DNA of 64,000 nt from Roseivivax marinus (GTDB lineage Bacteria; Pseudomonadota; Alphaproteobacteria; Rhodobacterales; Rhodobacteraceae), in NCBI RefSeq assembly GCF_900109705.1, contig NZ_FOAI01000003.1, positions 248,001 through 312,000 on the forward strand, written 5' to 3'. The position numbers were made by a program, and so were the translations under genes. Below, one piece after another: positions 34,791-43,757 of the stretch (position 1 is its first letter; each line of letters starts with the position of its first letter). The notes below the pieces were generated by a model. The model worked only from the letters and a program-made list of their open reading frames with translations, had not been told where the DNA came from and ran no database searches.

Positions 34791-35525
34791 ATGCTTCACC
34801 TCACCAAGGGACGGTACCGGGTGCGCGTGGCCGCTGACCCGGAGGACGTGGCCCGCGCGCAGCGGCTGCGGCACCTGTGCTTTCGCGGGGACGAGGACGG
34901 CCGCGACGTGGACGCCTTCGATCCTGTCTGCGTGCACGTTCTGGTCGAGATACGGAAAACCGGCAGTTTGGTGGCCTGTTTCCGTCTTCTTCCGCTGGCG
35001 GGCGGGCGCGAGATCGGCCGGTCCTATGCCGCGCAGTTCTACGAGCTGTCCGCGCTCGAGGCGTTCGATGGCCCGATGCTGGAACTCGGGCGCTTCTGCA
35101 TCCATCCTGAGGTGCACGATCCGGATGTTCTGCGCGTCGCGTGGGGGGCGATAACCGACTACGTGGACCGCGCGGGCGTGGAACTGCTGTTCGGCTGCGC
35201 CTCCTTTGCCGGGACGGATTGGGCCGTGCACGGCGACGCGCTCGCCATGCTGAAGGCGCGGCATCTCGGCCCCGCACGCTGGCTGCCCCGGATCAAGGCG
35301 CCGGACGTTGTGCGCTTTGCCCAGCGGCTTCGCCGGCGGCCGGACGCGAAGAAGGCGATGCTGGCGATGCCGCCCCTGCTGCGGACCTACCTGATGATGG
35401 GCGGCTGGGTCAGCGACCACGCGGTCGTCGACCGCGACATGGGCACCCTGCATGTCTTCACCGGCGTCGAAATCGGCCGCATCCCGCCCGCCCGCAAGCG
35501 TCTTCTGCGCGCGGTGGCGGCCTGA
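34791..35525 (+). CDS. olsB: Ornithine N-alpha-acyltransferase-like protein (OlsB type)
   Basis: Protein of 244 residues of the GNAT-like OlsB family: YRVRVAADPEDVARAQRLRHLCF at the N-terminus, RLLPLAGGREIGRSYAAQFYELSAL, LELGRFCIHPEV and LLFGCASFAGTD. OlsB transfers a 3-hydroxyacyl group from ACP to ornithine, giving lyso-ornithine lipid, a phosphorus-free membrane lipid. The second enzyme, OlsA, is often the next gene but is not here; the ABC-F ATPase follows after 51 bases. The substrate is inferred from the family. Confidence 0.82.
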   Translation: MLHLTKGRYRVRVAADPEDVARAQRLRHLCFRGDEDGRDVDAFDPVCVHVLVEIRKTGSLVACFRLLPLAGGREIGRSYAAQFYELSALEAFDGPMLELGRFCIHPEVHDPDVLRVAWGAITDYVDRAGVELLFGCASFAGTDWAVHGDALAMLKARHLGPARWLPRIKAPDVVRFAQRLRRRPDAKKAMLAMPPLLRTYLMMGGWVSDHAVVDRDMGTLHVFTGVEIGRIPPARKRLLRAVAA

Positions 35526-35576
35526 GCCGCACGCGCCCCGTTGACGCTTCGCCGGGCGCGCGGTAGCGGCTCCGGC

Positions 35577-37442
35577 ATGGCACAGCCCCCGCTTCTCCAG
35601 CTTTCCGACATCTCGCTGACCTTCGGTGGCGAGCCCGTCTTCGACGACCTGTCCCTCATCGTGCAACCCGGAGACCGGGTGGCGCTGGTGGGGCGTAACG
35701 GGTCGGGCAAGTCCACCCTGATGAAGGTCATGGCCGGCCTCGTGGAAACCGACCGCGGCGACCGCGTGGTCCCGCCCGGCGCGGCCGTCGGCTACATGGA
35801 GCAGGATCCCGACCTTTCGGGTTTCGCCACGCTCGGCGACTTCGCCGGCGCGCGGCTCGACCCGGCCGAGGCCTACAAGGTCGAGGCGGTGGCCGAGGGG
35901 CTCAAGTTCGACCCGGCCCGCGCGACCGAGGTCGCCTCCGGCGGTGAACGGCGCCGGGCGGCGCTGGCGCGGCTGATGGCCGAAGACCCCGAGCTGATGC
36001 TGCTCGACGAGCCGACAAACCACCTCGACATCGAGGCGATCGGCTGGCTCGAGCGCGAGCTCAAGTCCACCCGCAAGGCCTTCGTCCTGATCAGCCACGA
36101 CCGCCGGTTCCTGTCCGAACTGACCCGCGCGACCCTCTGGATCGACCGCGGGGCCGTGCGCCGGCAAGAGCAGGGCTTCGAGCATTTCGAGGCGTGGCGC
36201 GACAAGGTCTGGGAGGAAGAGGACCAGCAGCGCCACAAGCTCGATCGCAAGATCAAGTCCGAGGCCCGCTGGGCGGTCGAGGGCATCTCGGCGCGCCGCA
36301 AGCGCAACCAGGGCCGCGTCCGCGCGCTGCAGGACCTGCGGGCCGAGCGCGCCAACATGATCCGTCGCCAGGGCACCGCGGCGATGGAGCTGTCGGGCGG
36401 ACCGGCCTCGGGCAAGAAGGTGATCGAGGCCGAGGGGCTCGCCAAGTCCTTCGCCGGCAAGACCATCGTGAAGAACTTCTCGCTGCGGGTCCTGCGTGGC
36501 GATCGGGTGGCCTTCGTGGGCCCCAACGGCGTGGGCAAGACGACGCTCATCAACATGCTGATCGGTCAGACCGAGCCGGATGCCGGCACCGTGACACCGG
36601 GCACCAACCTGATGCCCGCGCTCTTCGACCAGACCCGCGCACAGCTCGATCCCGACATGAGCCTCTGGGACAGCCTGACCGGCGATCCCGACATGCGCGT
36701 CTCGGGCAAGGCCGACCAGGTGCTGGTGCGGGGAGAGCCGCGCCACGTGGTCGCCTACCTCAAGGATTTTCTCTTCGACGAGCGCCGCGCCCGAGCGCCG
36801 GTGGGATCGCTCTCGGGCGGCGAGAAGGCGCGGTTGCTGCTGGCCAAGATCATGGCGCGCGAGTCGAACCTCCTGATCCTCGACGAGCCGACCAACGACC
36901 TCGATATCGAGACGCTGGACCTTCTGCAGGACCTGATCGGCGACTACGACGGCACCGTGCTGCTGGTGAGCCACGACCGCGACTTCCTCGACCGCGTGGC
37001 GACGACCACCGTTGCGATGGAAGGCGATGGCGAGGCCACGGTCTATCCCGGCGGCTGGTCGGACTACCGCAGCCAGCGCCCCGACCGGGGCGGTTTCGGC
37101 AGCGGAACCGGTGCGGCCGAGCCGAAGGGCAAGTCCGCGAAGAAGGGTGGAGCGGCGAACGGGCAGGGCGGCGATGCCGCCCCGGCCAAGCCGCGCAAGG
37201 CCGCGCAGCCGAGCCTCAGCTTCACCGAGAAGCACCGGCTGGAGGAGCTGCCCAAGGTGATCGCGCGGCTCGAGGCCGAGATCGCCAAGCTCAACGAATT
37301 GCTGACCGATCCCGGCCTCTTCGACCGCGAGCCGGTGAAGTTCCGCAAGGCGACCGAGGCGCTCGCGGAACGCGAGGCCAAGTTGTCGGCGGCCGAGGAA
37401 GAGTGGCTGGAGCTGGAAGAAAAGGCCGAAGCCGCGGGCTGA
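35577..37442 (+). CDS. uup: ABC-F ATPase, Uup type
   Basis: Protein of 621 residues with two ATPase domains: Walker A motifs GRNGSGKST and GPNGVGKTT, signatures ASGGERRR and LSGGEKAR, Walker B LLLDEPTNHLD and LILDEPTNDLD. A charged linker (about 205-285) joins them and an acidic coiled coil (about 545-615) ends the protein, the Uup layout. It has no membrane segments; ABC-F proteins act on ribosomes or DNA structures. It follows the OlsB gene and precedes a convergent permease gene. Confidence 0.92.
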   Translation: MAQPPLLQLSDISLTFGGEPVFDDLSLIVQPGDRVALVGRNGSGKSTLMKVMAGLVETDRGDRVVPPGAAVGYMEQDPDLSGFATLGDFAGARLDPAEAYKVEAVAEGLKFDPARATEVASGGERRRAALARLMAEDPELMLLDEPTNHLDIEAIGWLERELKSTRKAFVLISHDRRFLSELTRATLWIDRGAVRRQEQGFEHFEAWRDKVWEEEDQQRHKLDRKIKSEARWAVEGISARRKRNQGRVRALQDLRAERANMIRRQGTAAMELSGGPASGKKVIEAEGLAKSFAGKTIVKNFSLRVLRGDRVAFVGPNGVGKTTLINMLIGQTEPDAGTVTPGTNLMPALFDQTRAQLDPDMSLWDSLTGDPDMRVSGKADQVLVRGEPRHVVAYLKDFLFDERRARAPVGSLSGGEKARLLLAKIMARESNLLILDEPTNDLDIETLDLLQDLIGDYDGTVLLVSHDRDFLDRVATTTVAMEGDGEATVYPGGWSDYRSQRPDRGGFGSGTGAAEPKGKSAKKGGAANGQGGDAAPAKPRKAAQPSLSFTEKHRLEELPKVIARLEAEIAKLNELLTDPGLFDREPVKFRKATEALAEREAKLSAAEEEWLELEEKAEAAG

Positions 37443-37464
37443 GACCCCCGCGCGGGCCGTTTGT

Positions 37465-38541
37465 TCAGCGCTCGGTCAGCCCGAAGGCCCGCGCCGAGAC
37501 GATCAGAGCGCCCACGGTCATCAGGATGCGGACCACGTGGTGCAGGCTGACGAGCGCGGGGTTGACGGACAGGCTCAGCGCGATCAGCGACATCTCGGTG
37601 ACGCCACCGGGCGCGAAGCTCAGCAGCAGCTGCAGGAAGTCGAGCCCGGTGATCTGCCACAACACCAGCGACAGCGCCGCGCCAACGCCCAGCATGTAGA
37701 GCACCGACACCAGCGACAGCCCGATCGAGCGCGAGATCAGCCGCAGCGTGATCCCGCGGAACCGCATGCCCAGGCCCACGCCGACCACCGACTGCGCCAT
37801 CGCGATCAGCCAGAACGGCAGGTGCAGATCCACGCTGCCCGACAGCGTGATCGCCGCCGACAGCAGAAGCGGCCCGATGATCTGCGAAGCGGGCAGGTGG
37901 ATGAACCGGGCGACGTAGAGGCCGGTGATCGCAGCCGCCACGATCAGGACGAGGTTCACGAGGCCGACAGGGTCGGTGCCGCCGGGCGCCATCCCCGCCG
38001 AGCTGCCCACCGGCTCACCGGCATAGATCGAGAGGGCCGTGGGGATCAGCGTCACCACCAGGATGATCCGCAGGAACTGCTGGAGCGTCAGAAGCCGCAC
38101 GTCGGCGCCCGCGCCTTCGCCCAACGCGATGCTTTCCATCAGGCCTCCGGGCGTTCCCGAGTAGAATGCCGTCGCCCGGTCGAAGCCGCCGAGCTTGCGG
38201 AAGATCATCGTGTTGCCGCCATGTGCCAGGAACACGAAGATCAGCAGCGCCGTGCCGGTGATCGGCAGCGCCGAGAGGTCCCGGAACAGCTGCGGCTGGA
38301 CCTGCGTGCCGATCATCACGCCGATCAGCGCCACGAAGAGCGCGCGCAGATCCGACGGGAAGGTGTAGTCTGCCAGGATGGTGTCCTGCAGGAACGCCAC
38401 GCTCAGCGCGGTCATCCCGAGACTGCCCAGCATCCACGGCATCGGCAGGCCCAGCGCCGCCGCCAGCGCACCGCCCAGTCCGCCGATGACGAGCATCACG
38501 AGGGTGAGGGCGGTCCGGGTCAGAAGCGTGCGGGAGAACAT
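37465..38541 (-). CDS. AbrB-family membrane permease
   Basis: Protein of 358 residues with about ten membrane helices in two repeats, each containing a Gly/Pro-rich core: LGGALAAALGLPMPWMLGSL in the first, LPASQIIGPLLLSAAITL in the second, and FAPGGVTEMSLIAL near the end. This is the duplicated AbrB family, long misnamed ammonia monooxygenase; it is not the AbrB transcription factor. The substrate is unknown. The gene is divergent from the deacetylase gene with 105 bases between. Confidence 0.85.
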   Translation of the reverse strand: MFSRTLLTRTALTLVMLVIGGLGGALAAALGLPMPWMLGSLGMTALSVAFLQDTILADYTFPSDLRALFVALIGVMIGTQVQPQLFRDLSALPITGTALLIFVFLAHGGNTMIFRKLGGFDRATAFYSGTPGGLMESIALGEGAGADVRLLTLQQFLRIILVVTLIPTALSIYAGEPVGSSAGMAPGGTDPVGLVNLVLIVAAAITGLYVARFIHLPASQIIGPLLLSAAITLSGSVDLHLPFWLIAMAQSVVGVGLGMRFRGITLRLISRSIGLSLVSVLYMLGVGAALSLVLWQITGLDFLQLLLSFAPGGVTEMSLIALSLSVNPALVSLHHVVRILMTVGALIVSARAFGLTER

Positions 38542-38646
38542 GCATTTCGATTTACGCCCGCCTCGGCGGATCGGCAATGGCATGCCGCGGTATGCCGGCG
38601 CGGATGCGCCCTTGCAGCGGGGGCGGCCCGGCTTAGCTGCGCCGCC

Positions 38647-39753
38647 ATGGCAGGACCGCTCTTCATCGGATCGCAGATTTATCGCGGCTCGCGCTACGGG
38701 CGGCTGCACCCGCTGTCGATCGAGCGCGTGCCGGCGGTGATCGACCTCTGCCGCGCAATGGGATGGCTGCCGGCAGAGGTCTACCGCACCTCGCCAAGGG
38801 CCAAGGCCGCCGCGCTGACGGCGTTCCACACCGAGGACTACGTTGCCGCGTTGAAGGCCGCCGAAGCCGCGCAGGCGGTGACGCCGGACGTGCGCGACCG
38901 TCACGGCCTCGGGACCCTGTCGAACCCGGTCTTTGCCGAGATGTTCCGCCGCCCGGCGACAGCCGCCGGCGGCGGCCTCCTGGCTGCCGAACTCGTCGCG
39001 CGGGGCGGCGTGGTGCATAATCCCGGTGGCGGCACGCATCACGGGATGCCGGACCGGGCTTCGGGCTTCTGCTATCTCAACGAGCCGGTTCTGACGATCA
39101 GGCGGCTTCTGTCCATGGGCCTCGACCGGGTGGCCTACGTGGACATCGATGCGCACCATTGCGACGGCGTGGCCCACGCCTTCCACGGGTCCGAGAGCGT
39201 GCGGATGATCTCGGTCCACGAGGTCGGCCGCTGGCCGTTCACCGGCGCGCTGGACGACGATGCGGGCGGGGCGGCACTGAACTTGCCCGCGCCGAAGGGC
39301 TTTCACGACGACGAATTCGCGCTGGTGCTGGAACGTCTGATCCTGCCGGCGGTCGAGGCGTTCCGGCCGGACGCGATCTTCCTGCAATGCGGCGCCGACG
39401 CCGTGACCGAGGATCCGCTCTCGCGGCTGGCGCTGTCGAACGGCAGCCACTGGCGCACGGTGCGGGCGCTCCGCGCGCTGGCGCCGAGGCTGATCGTGTC
39501 GGGGGGCGGAGGCTACAACCCCTGGACCACGGCACGGCTCTGGTCCGGGGTCTGGGCCACGCTGGCGGGACACGAGATTCCCGACCGTCTGCCCGAGCCG
39601 GCGCGCGCGATCCTCGGCGCCCTCGACTGGTCGCGGCGGGGTCGGCCCGGTCCGGCCTTGCTGGAGACGCTGGCCGACGCGCCGCGTCCGGGTGCGATCC
39701 GTGACGAGGTCCGCACGGCGGTCGAGACCCTGCGTGCGCGGCACGCTCTTTAG
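38647..39753 (+). CDS. Histone deacetylase-family (AcuC-like) deacetylase
   Basis: Protein of 368 residues with the zinc-dependent deacetylase fold. The catalytic His pair is in NPGGGTHHGMPDRASGFCYLN, the metal-binding Asp/His in YVDIDAHHCDGV, the second Asp in LQCGADAVTEDPLSRL and GGGGYNPWTTARLW near the end. In bacteria such enzymes deacetylate proteins (for example acetyl-CoA synthetase) or polyamines. The start is fixed by family sequence (MAGPLFIGSQIYRGSRYGRLHPL); no strong ribosome-binding site precedes it. Confidence 0.9.
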   Translation: MAGPLFIGSQIYRGSRYGRLHPLSIERVPAVIDLCRAMGWLPAEVYRTSPRAKAAALTAFHTEDYVAALKAAEAAQAVTPDVRDRHGLGTLSNPVFAEMFRRPATAAGGGLLAAELVARGGVVHNPGGGTHHGMPDRASGFCYLNEPVLTIRRLLSMGLDRVAYVDIDAHHCDGVAHAFHGSESVRMISVHEVGRWPFTGALDDDAGGAALNLPAPKGFHDDEFALVLERLILPAVEAFRPDAIFLQCGADAVTEDPLSRLALSNGSHWRTVRALRALAPRLIVSGGGGYNPWTTARLWSGVWATLAGHEIPDRLPEPARAILGALDWSRRGRPGPALLETLADAPRPGAIRDEVRTAVETLRARHAL

Positions 39754-39791
39754 CGCCGGCGGGCAGCCGTATCTGGATCGGGCAGGAGGGG

Positions 39792-39865
39792 TGGAGCGGG
39801 TGAAGGGAATCGAACCCTCGTCGTCAGCTTGGGAAGCTGCTGCTCTACCATTGAGCTACACCCGC
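39792..39865 (-). tRNA. tRNA-Gly (anticodon CCC)
   Basis: On the minus strand from 39865 the cloverleaf has acceptor GCGGGTG, D arm GCTCAATGGTAGAGC, anticodon arm GCAGCTTCCCAAGCTGA with anticodon CCC (first stem pair G-A), T loop GGTTCGATTCC and an encoded CCA. It closely resembles bacterial tRNA-Gly(CCC). It is convergent with the deacetylase gene, 38 bases away. Confidence 0.95.
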
Positions 39866-39987
39866 ACTGCGCGTCATCTAGCACCGGCCCAGTGCCCCCA
39901 TCAAGCGCAAAGCGCAGGGCGGATCTGCGCTGACGCACCGCGGCTGAGCCAACCGTGAGTGGACTGTAACACCGTTTCCCTGCAACA

Positions 39988-40005
39988 CTGAACGGGACGG
40001 TTCAG
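39988..40005 (+). promoter_or_regulatory. Inverted repeat upstream of the small ORF
   Basis: A perfect 6-base inverted repeat CTGAAC-GGGACG-GTTCAG lies 41 bases upstream of the 56-codon gene. It may be an operator or a hairpin; no more can be said. Confidence 0.25.
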
Positions 40006-40046
40006 AATGGCCGGCGATCGGGCCGGCGCAAGTACGGGAGGCCGCC

Positions 40047-40217
40047 ATGACACGCACCGGGACACGAGATTTCACACTGGTCCGCGCGGCCCTTCTGGCG
40101 GCGCTATTGGGGCTCGGCCACGTGGTGACCACGCTGCACGAGTCCGAGGGACCGGATACGCTCGACGAGACGGACCTGTCGGTTCTCAGCAATCCCGGCG
40201 CGGGCACCACGGTCTGA
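40047..40217 (+). CDS. Small hydrophobic-N-terminus protein
   Basis: A 56-codon frame with a strong GGGAGG site 6 bases before the ATG. The product has a basic start (MTRTGTRDFTLVR), a short hydrophobic helix (AALLAALLGLGHVV) and an acidic tail (ESEGPDTLDETDL), compatible with a small membrane or exported protein. No family is recognised. It is 132 bases upstream of the transglutaminase/DUF2126 gene on the same strand and could be its first co-transcribed gene. Confidence 0.5.
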   Translation: MTRTGTRDFTLVRAALLAALLGLGHVVTTLHESEGPDTLDETDLSVLSNPGAGTTV

Positions 40218-40281
40218 GACGACGTCAACGCTGAAACCTTGGGCGACCGCGCGCCGCCCTGGGACTCGTTCGCGCGATTGA

Positions 40282-40340
40282 GGGGTGCAAAGCCCCGCCG
40301 AGCCTGAGAAAGTCCGGATCGACAGGAACGAAGCCCGGAC
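40282..40340 (+). promoter_or_regulatory. Potentially structured leader before the amidoligase operon
   Basis: Two stems can form: GGGG/CCCC (40282-40285 with 40293-40296) and GTCCGG/CCGGAC (40312-40317 with 40335-40340). The AGGA at 40324-40327 is within the second loop and about 22 bases from the ATG at 40350, too far to act directly. No known riboswitch matches by eye. Confidence 0.3.
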
Positions 40341-40349
40341 CCCGACGGC

Positions 40350-43300
40350 ATGGCCATCTACGCGAGCATCCACCACCTCACGCACTACAGCTACGACCGC
40401 AACGTCACTCTGGGCCCGCAGATCGTGCGTCTGCGGCCGGCGCCGCACAGCCGGACGCGGGTGATCTCGCATTCGCTCAAGGTCGGGCCCGAGCCGCACT
40501 TCGTGAACCACCAGCAGGACCCCTACGGCAACTGGCTGGCGCGCTTCGTCTTTCCCGAGCCGGTGCGCGAGTTCCGGATCGAAGTCGATCTCGTCGCGGA
40601 CATGTCGGTCTACAACCCGTTCGACTTTTTCGTCGAGGAAAGTGCCGAGCACTGGCCCTTCGACTACCCCGCCGACCTGACCGAGGACCTGTCGATCTAT
40701 CGCAGACCCGCCGACACGGGGCCGAGGTTCGCGGCCTATCTCGACGGTCTCTCGAAGGAGCATGGCCAGCGCACGGTGGACATGCTGGTCGGCCTGAACG
40801 CCAAGGTCTCGGGCGACGTGACCTACCTGATCCGGATGGAGCCTGGCGTGCAGACGCCCGAGGAGACGCTCGAAAAGGGGTCCGGCTCGTGCCGCGACAG
40901 CTCGTGGCTGCTGGTGAACCTGCTTCGGCACATGGGGTTCGCGGCGCGCTTCGTGTCGGGCTACCTGATCCAGCTCAAGCCCGACCTGCAGGCGCTCGAC
41001 GGGCCATCGGGGACCGACCACGACTTCACCGACCTGCACGCCTGGGTCGAGGTGTTCCTGCCCGGCGCGGGCTGGATCGGCTTCGACCCCACCTCGGGGC
41101 TCATGGCGGGCGAAAGCCACATTCCTCTGGCCGCCACGCCGCATTACCGCAACGCCGCGCCGATCGCGGGCGGATTCAGCGCCGCCGGCACGCCCGAGGT
41201 CGACTTCGAGTTCGACATGACGGTCGCGCGCGTGGCCGAGCATCCGCGCATCACCAAGCCGTTCTCGGACGAGGCATGGGACCGGCTGAACGCGCTGGGG
41301 CACAAGGTGGACGCCGCGCTCGAGGCCGGGGACGTGCGGCTGACCATGGGCGGCGAGCCGACCTTCGTCTCCATCGACGATTACGAAAGCCCCGAGTGGA
41401 ACACCGCCGCGGTGGGGCCCATGAAGCGCGGGCTGGCCGACGACCTGATCCGGCGCCTGCGGTCCCGCTTCGCACCCGGCGGCTTTCTGCATTACGGGCA
41501 GGGCAAGTGGTATCCCGGCGAGACGCTGCCGCGCTGGACGTTCTCGCTCTACTGGCGGCGCGATGGCCAGCCGATCTGGTCGGACGAGAGCCTCGTGGCC
41601 AGCGAGACCGAGGCCAGGGGCGCGGATGCGGCGGACGCGGGCAGCTTCCTCGCCACCCTGGCCGACGAGCTGGGGGTAGAGACCGAGTATGTCGTTCCCG
41701 CCTACGAGGACCCCGCCGAGTGGCTGCTGAAGGAGGCCAACCTTCCCGAGAACGTCACGCCCGAGAACAACAAGCTCAAGGATGCCGAGGAACGCCACCG
41801 CATGGCGCAGGTGTTCGAGCGCGGCCTGACGGAGCCCACGGGCTACGTGCTGCCGATCCAGGCGTGGCAGTCCAAGGCCACCGGACGACGCTGGCGGTCG
41901 GAGAAGTGGAAGCTGCGGCGCGGCAAGGTGTTCCTCGTGCCGGGCGACAGTCCCGTGGGTTACCGCATCCCGCTGGGTGCGCTGCCCTACGTGCCGCCGT
42001 CGCAATATCCCTACACCTACGTCACCGACCCGACCGTGCCGCGCGATCCGCTGCCCGAGTTCGACCACGGGCCCGAGGTCGAAGGCGACCGCGCGCAGCC
42101 TGTGTCGGCCCCCGAGCCCACCGGACCGGTGCAGACGGTGATCGAGCAGCATCTCGGCCCGGTCGAGGGCGCGGTCCGTACCGCGCTCTCGGTCGAACCG
42201 CGCGACGGCAAGCTGTGCGTGTTCATGCCGCCGGTGGAGGCGCTGGAGGACTACCTCGAACTCGTCGCCGCGGCCGAGCGGTCGGCCAAGCGGCTGGGTC
42301 TGCCGGTCCATATCGAGGGATACTCGCCGCCGCACGATCCACGCATGAACGTGATCCGCGTTGCGCCCGATCCGGGCGTGATCGAGGTGAACATCCACCC
42401 GGCGCACAGCTGGGACGACTGCGTCGCCACCACCGAGGCGATCTACGAGGAGGCGCGCCAGTGCCGGCTTGGCGCCGACAAGTTCATGTTCGACGGGCGC
42501 CACACCGGCACCGGCGGCGGCAACCACGTGGTGGTGGGCGGCGCGACTCCGAACGACTCGCCGTTCCTGCGCCGGCCCGATCTTTTGAAGTCGCTGATCC
42601 TCACTTGGCAGCGGCATCCGTCGCTCAGCTACCTGTTCTCGGGCCTCTTCATCGGCCCGACCAGCCAGGCGCCCCGGATCGACGAGGCCCGGCACGACTC
42701 GCTCTACGAGCTTGAGATCGCGCTGGCGAACATCCCCTCGCCCGATTGGGGCGGCACGCCGCCGTGGCTGGTGGACCGGCTCCTTCGGAACATCCTGATC
42801 GACGTCACCGGCAACACCCACCGCGCCGAGATCTGCATCGACAAGCTGTTCTCGCCCGACGGACCCACCGGCCGGCTTGGCCTCGTGGAGTTCCGCGGCT
42901 TCGAGATGCCTCCTGACCCCAAGATGAGCCTCGCGCAGCAGGTGCTGCTGCGCGCGATCATCGCGCGGTGCTGGCAGGCCCCGGTCTCGGGGCGGCCCGT
43001 GCGCTGGGGGACCGAGTTGCACGATCGCTTCATGCTGCCGCATTTCCTCTGGCAGGATTTCCTCGATCTGCTGCGCGACCTCGCGGCGCACGGCTTCGAG
43101 CTCGATCCGGTGTGGTTCGAGGCGCAGGCTGAGTTCCGCTTCCCGTTCTGTGGACAGGTCGACTACGAGGGCACGCGGCTGGAGCTGCGGCAGGCGCTGG
43201 AGCCGTGGCATGTGCTGGGCGAGCGCGGCGCCATCGGTGGCACGGTCCGCTACACCGACAGCTCCGTCGAGCGGCTGCAGGTGCAACTGACCACCCAGAA

Positions 43301-43688
43301 CCCCGAACGCTTCAAGGTCGCGTGCAACGGGCGGCTGATGCCGATGACACGGACCGAGACGTCGGGCGTGTCTGTGGCGGGCGTTCGGTTCAAGGCATGG
43401 CAGCCTGCCGAGGCGCTCCACCCGACAGTGCCGGTCCACGCGCCGCTGACCTTCGATGTATGGGACAGCTGGTCGAACCGGGCGCTGGGGGGATGCACCT
43501 ACCATGTGGCGCATCCCGGCGGGCGCAACTACGACACCTTCCCGGTCAACGGCAACGAGGCTGAAGCGCGTCGCCTCGCGCGGTTCGAGCCCATGGGCCA
43601 CACGCCCGGCACCGCGGTGCCACCGACAGAAACGCCGCACCCTGAATTTCCCTTCACGCTGGATCTGCGCCGCCCGCCCGGGGTGTGA
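40350..43688 (+). CDS. Transglutaminase-like domain fused to DUF2126 predicted amidoligase
   Basis: Protein of 1112 residues. Residues 1-160 form the beta-rich transglutaminase N-terminal domain ([17 protein letters not shown]). The transglutaminase-like core has a complete triad: Cys181 (GSCRDSS), His230 (LHAWVEV) and Asp246 (FDPTSG). From about 310 to the end is DUF2126, with [22 protein letters not shown], the [12 protein letters not shown] loop and [11 protein letters not shown], classed as a putative amidoligase. Such proteins are predicted to form or cut peptide-like amide bonds on an unknown product. It leads the ATP-grasp/alpha-E and second transglutaminase genes. Confidence 0.85.
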   Translation: MAIYASIHHLTHYSYDRNVTLGPQIVRLRPAPHSRTRVISHSLKVGPEPHFVNHQQDPYGNWLARFVFPEPVREFRIEVDLVADMSVYNPFDFFVEESAEHWPFDYPADLTEDLSIYRRPADTGPRFAAYLDGLSKEHGQRTVDMLVGLNAKVSGDVTYLIRMEPGVQTPEETLEKGSGSCRDSSWLLVNLLRHMGFAARFVSGYLIQLKPDLQALDGPSGTDHDFTDLHAWVEVFLPGAGWIGFDPTSGLMAGESHIPLAATPHYRNAAPIAGGFSAAGTPEVDFEFDMTVARVAEHPRITKPFSDEAWDRLNALGHKVDAALEAGDVRLTMGGEPTFVSIDDYESPEWNTAAVGPMKRGLADDLIRRLRSRFAPGGFLHYGQGKWYPGETLPRWTFSLYWRRDGQPIWSDESLVASETEARGADAADAGSFLATLADELGVETEYVVPAYEDPAEWLLKEANLPENVTPENNKLKDAEERHRMAQVFERGLTEPTGYVLPIQAWQSKATGRRWRSEKWKLRRGKVFLVPGDSPVGYRIPLGALPYVPPSQYPYTYVTDPTVPRDPLPEFDHGPEVEGDRAQPVSAPEPTGPVQTVIEQHLGPVEGAVRTALSVEPRDGKLCVFMPPVEALEDYLELVAAAERSAKRLGLPVHIEGYSPPHDPRMNVIRVAPDPGVIEVNIHPAHSWDDCVATTEAIYEEARQCRLGADKFMFDGRHTGTGGGNHVVVGGATPNDSPFLRRPDLLKSLILTWQRHPSLSYLFSGLFIGPTSQAPRIDEARHDSLYELEIALANIPSPDWGGTPPWLVDRLLRNILIDVTGNTHRAEICIDKLFSPDGPTGRLGLVEFRGFEMPPDPKMSLAQQVLLRAIIARCWQAPVSGRPVRWGTELHDRFMLPHFLWQDFLDLLRDLAAHGFELDPVWFEAQAEFRFPFCGQVDYEGTRLELRQALEPWHVLGERGAIGGTVRYTDSSVERLQVQLTTQNPERFKVACNGRLMPMTRTETSGVSVAGVRFKAWQPAEALHPTVPVHAPLTFDVWDSWSNRALGGCTYHVAHPGGRNYDTFPVNGNEAEARRLARFEPMGHTPGTAVPPTETPHPEFPFTLDLRRPPGV

Positions 43689-43757
43689 TAGAGAGGCCCG
43701 ATCGGGACGGCGCGAGTTGGGAGGCGCCCCCGGCGGGAACGGGACGATGCGCGAGCA

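Noticed and set aside
37465-38541. Annotation as ammonia monooxygenase or as AbrB transcription factor
   Set aside because: The sequence is a duplicated polytopic membrane permease; both names are historical confusion.
40300-40340. GAGAAAGTCCGG resembling the conserved GAGGAAAGUCC of RNase P RNA
   Set aside because: The match is short, the rest of the RNase P core is absent, and a coding gene begins 10 bases later.
40282-40340. Possible known riboswitch (TPP, cyclic-di-GMP, SAM types considered)
   Set aside because: Only isolated short similarities (GGGGTGC, GCAAAGCC); the conserved cores are missing, so it is reported only as a possible structured leader.
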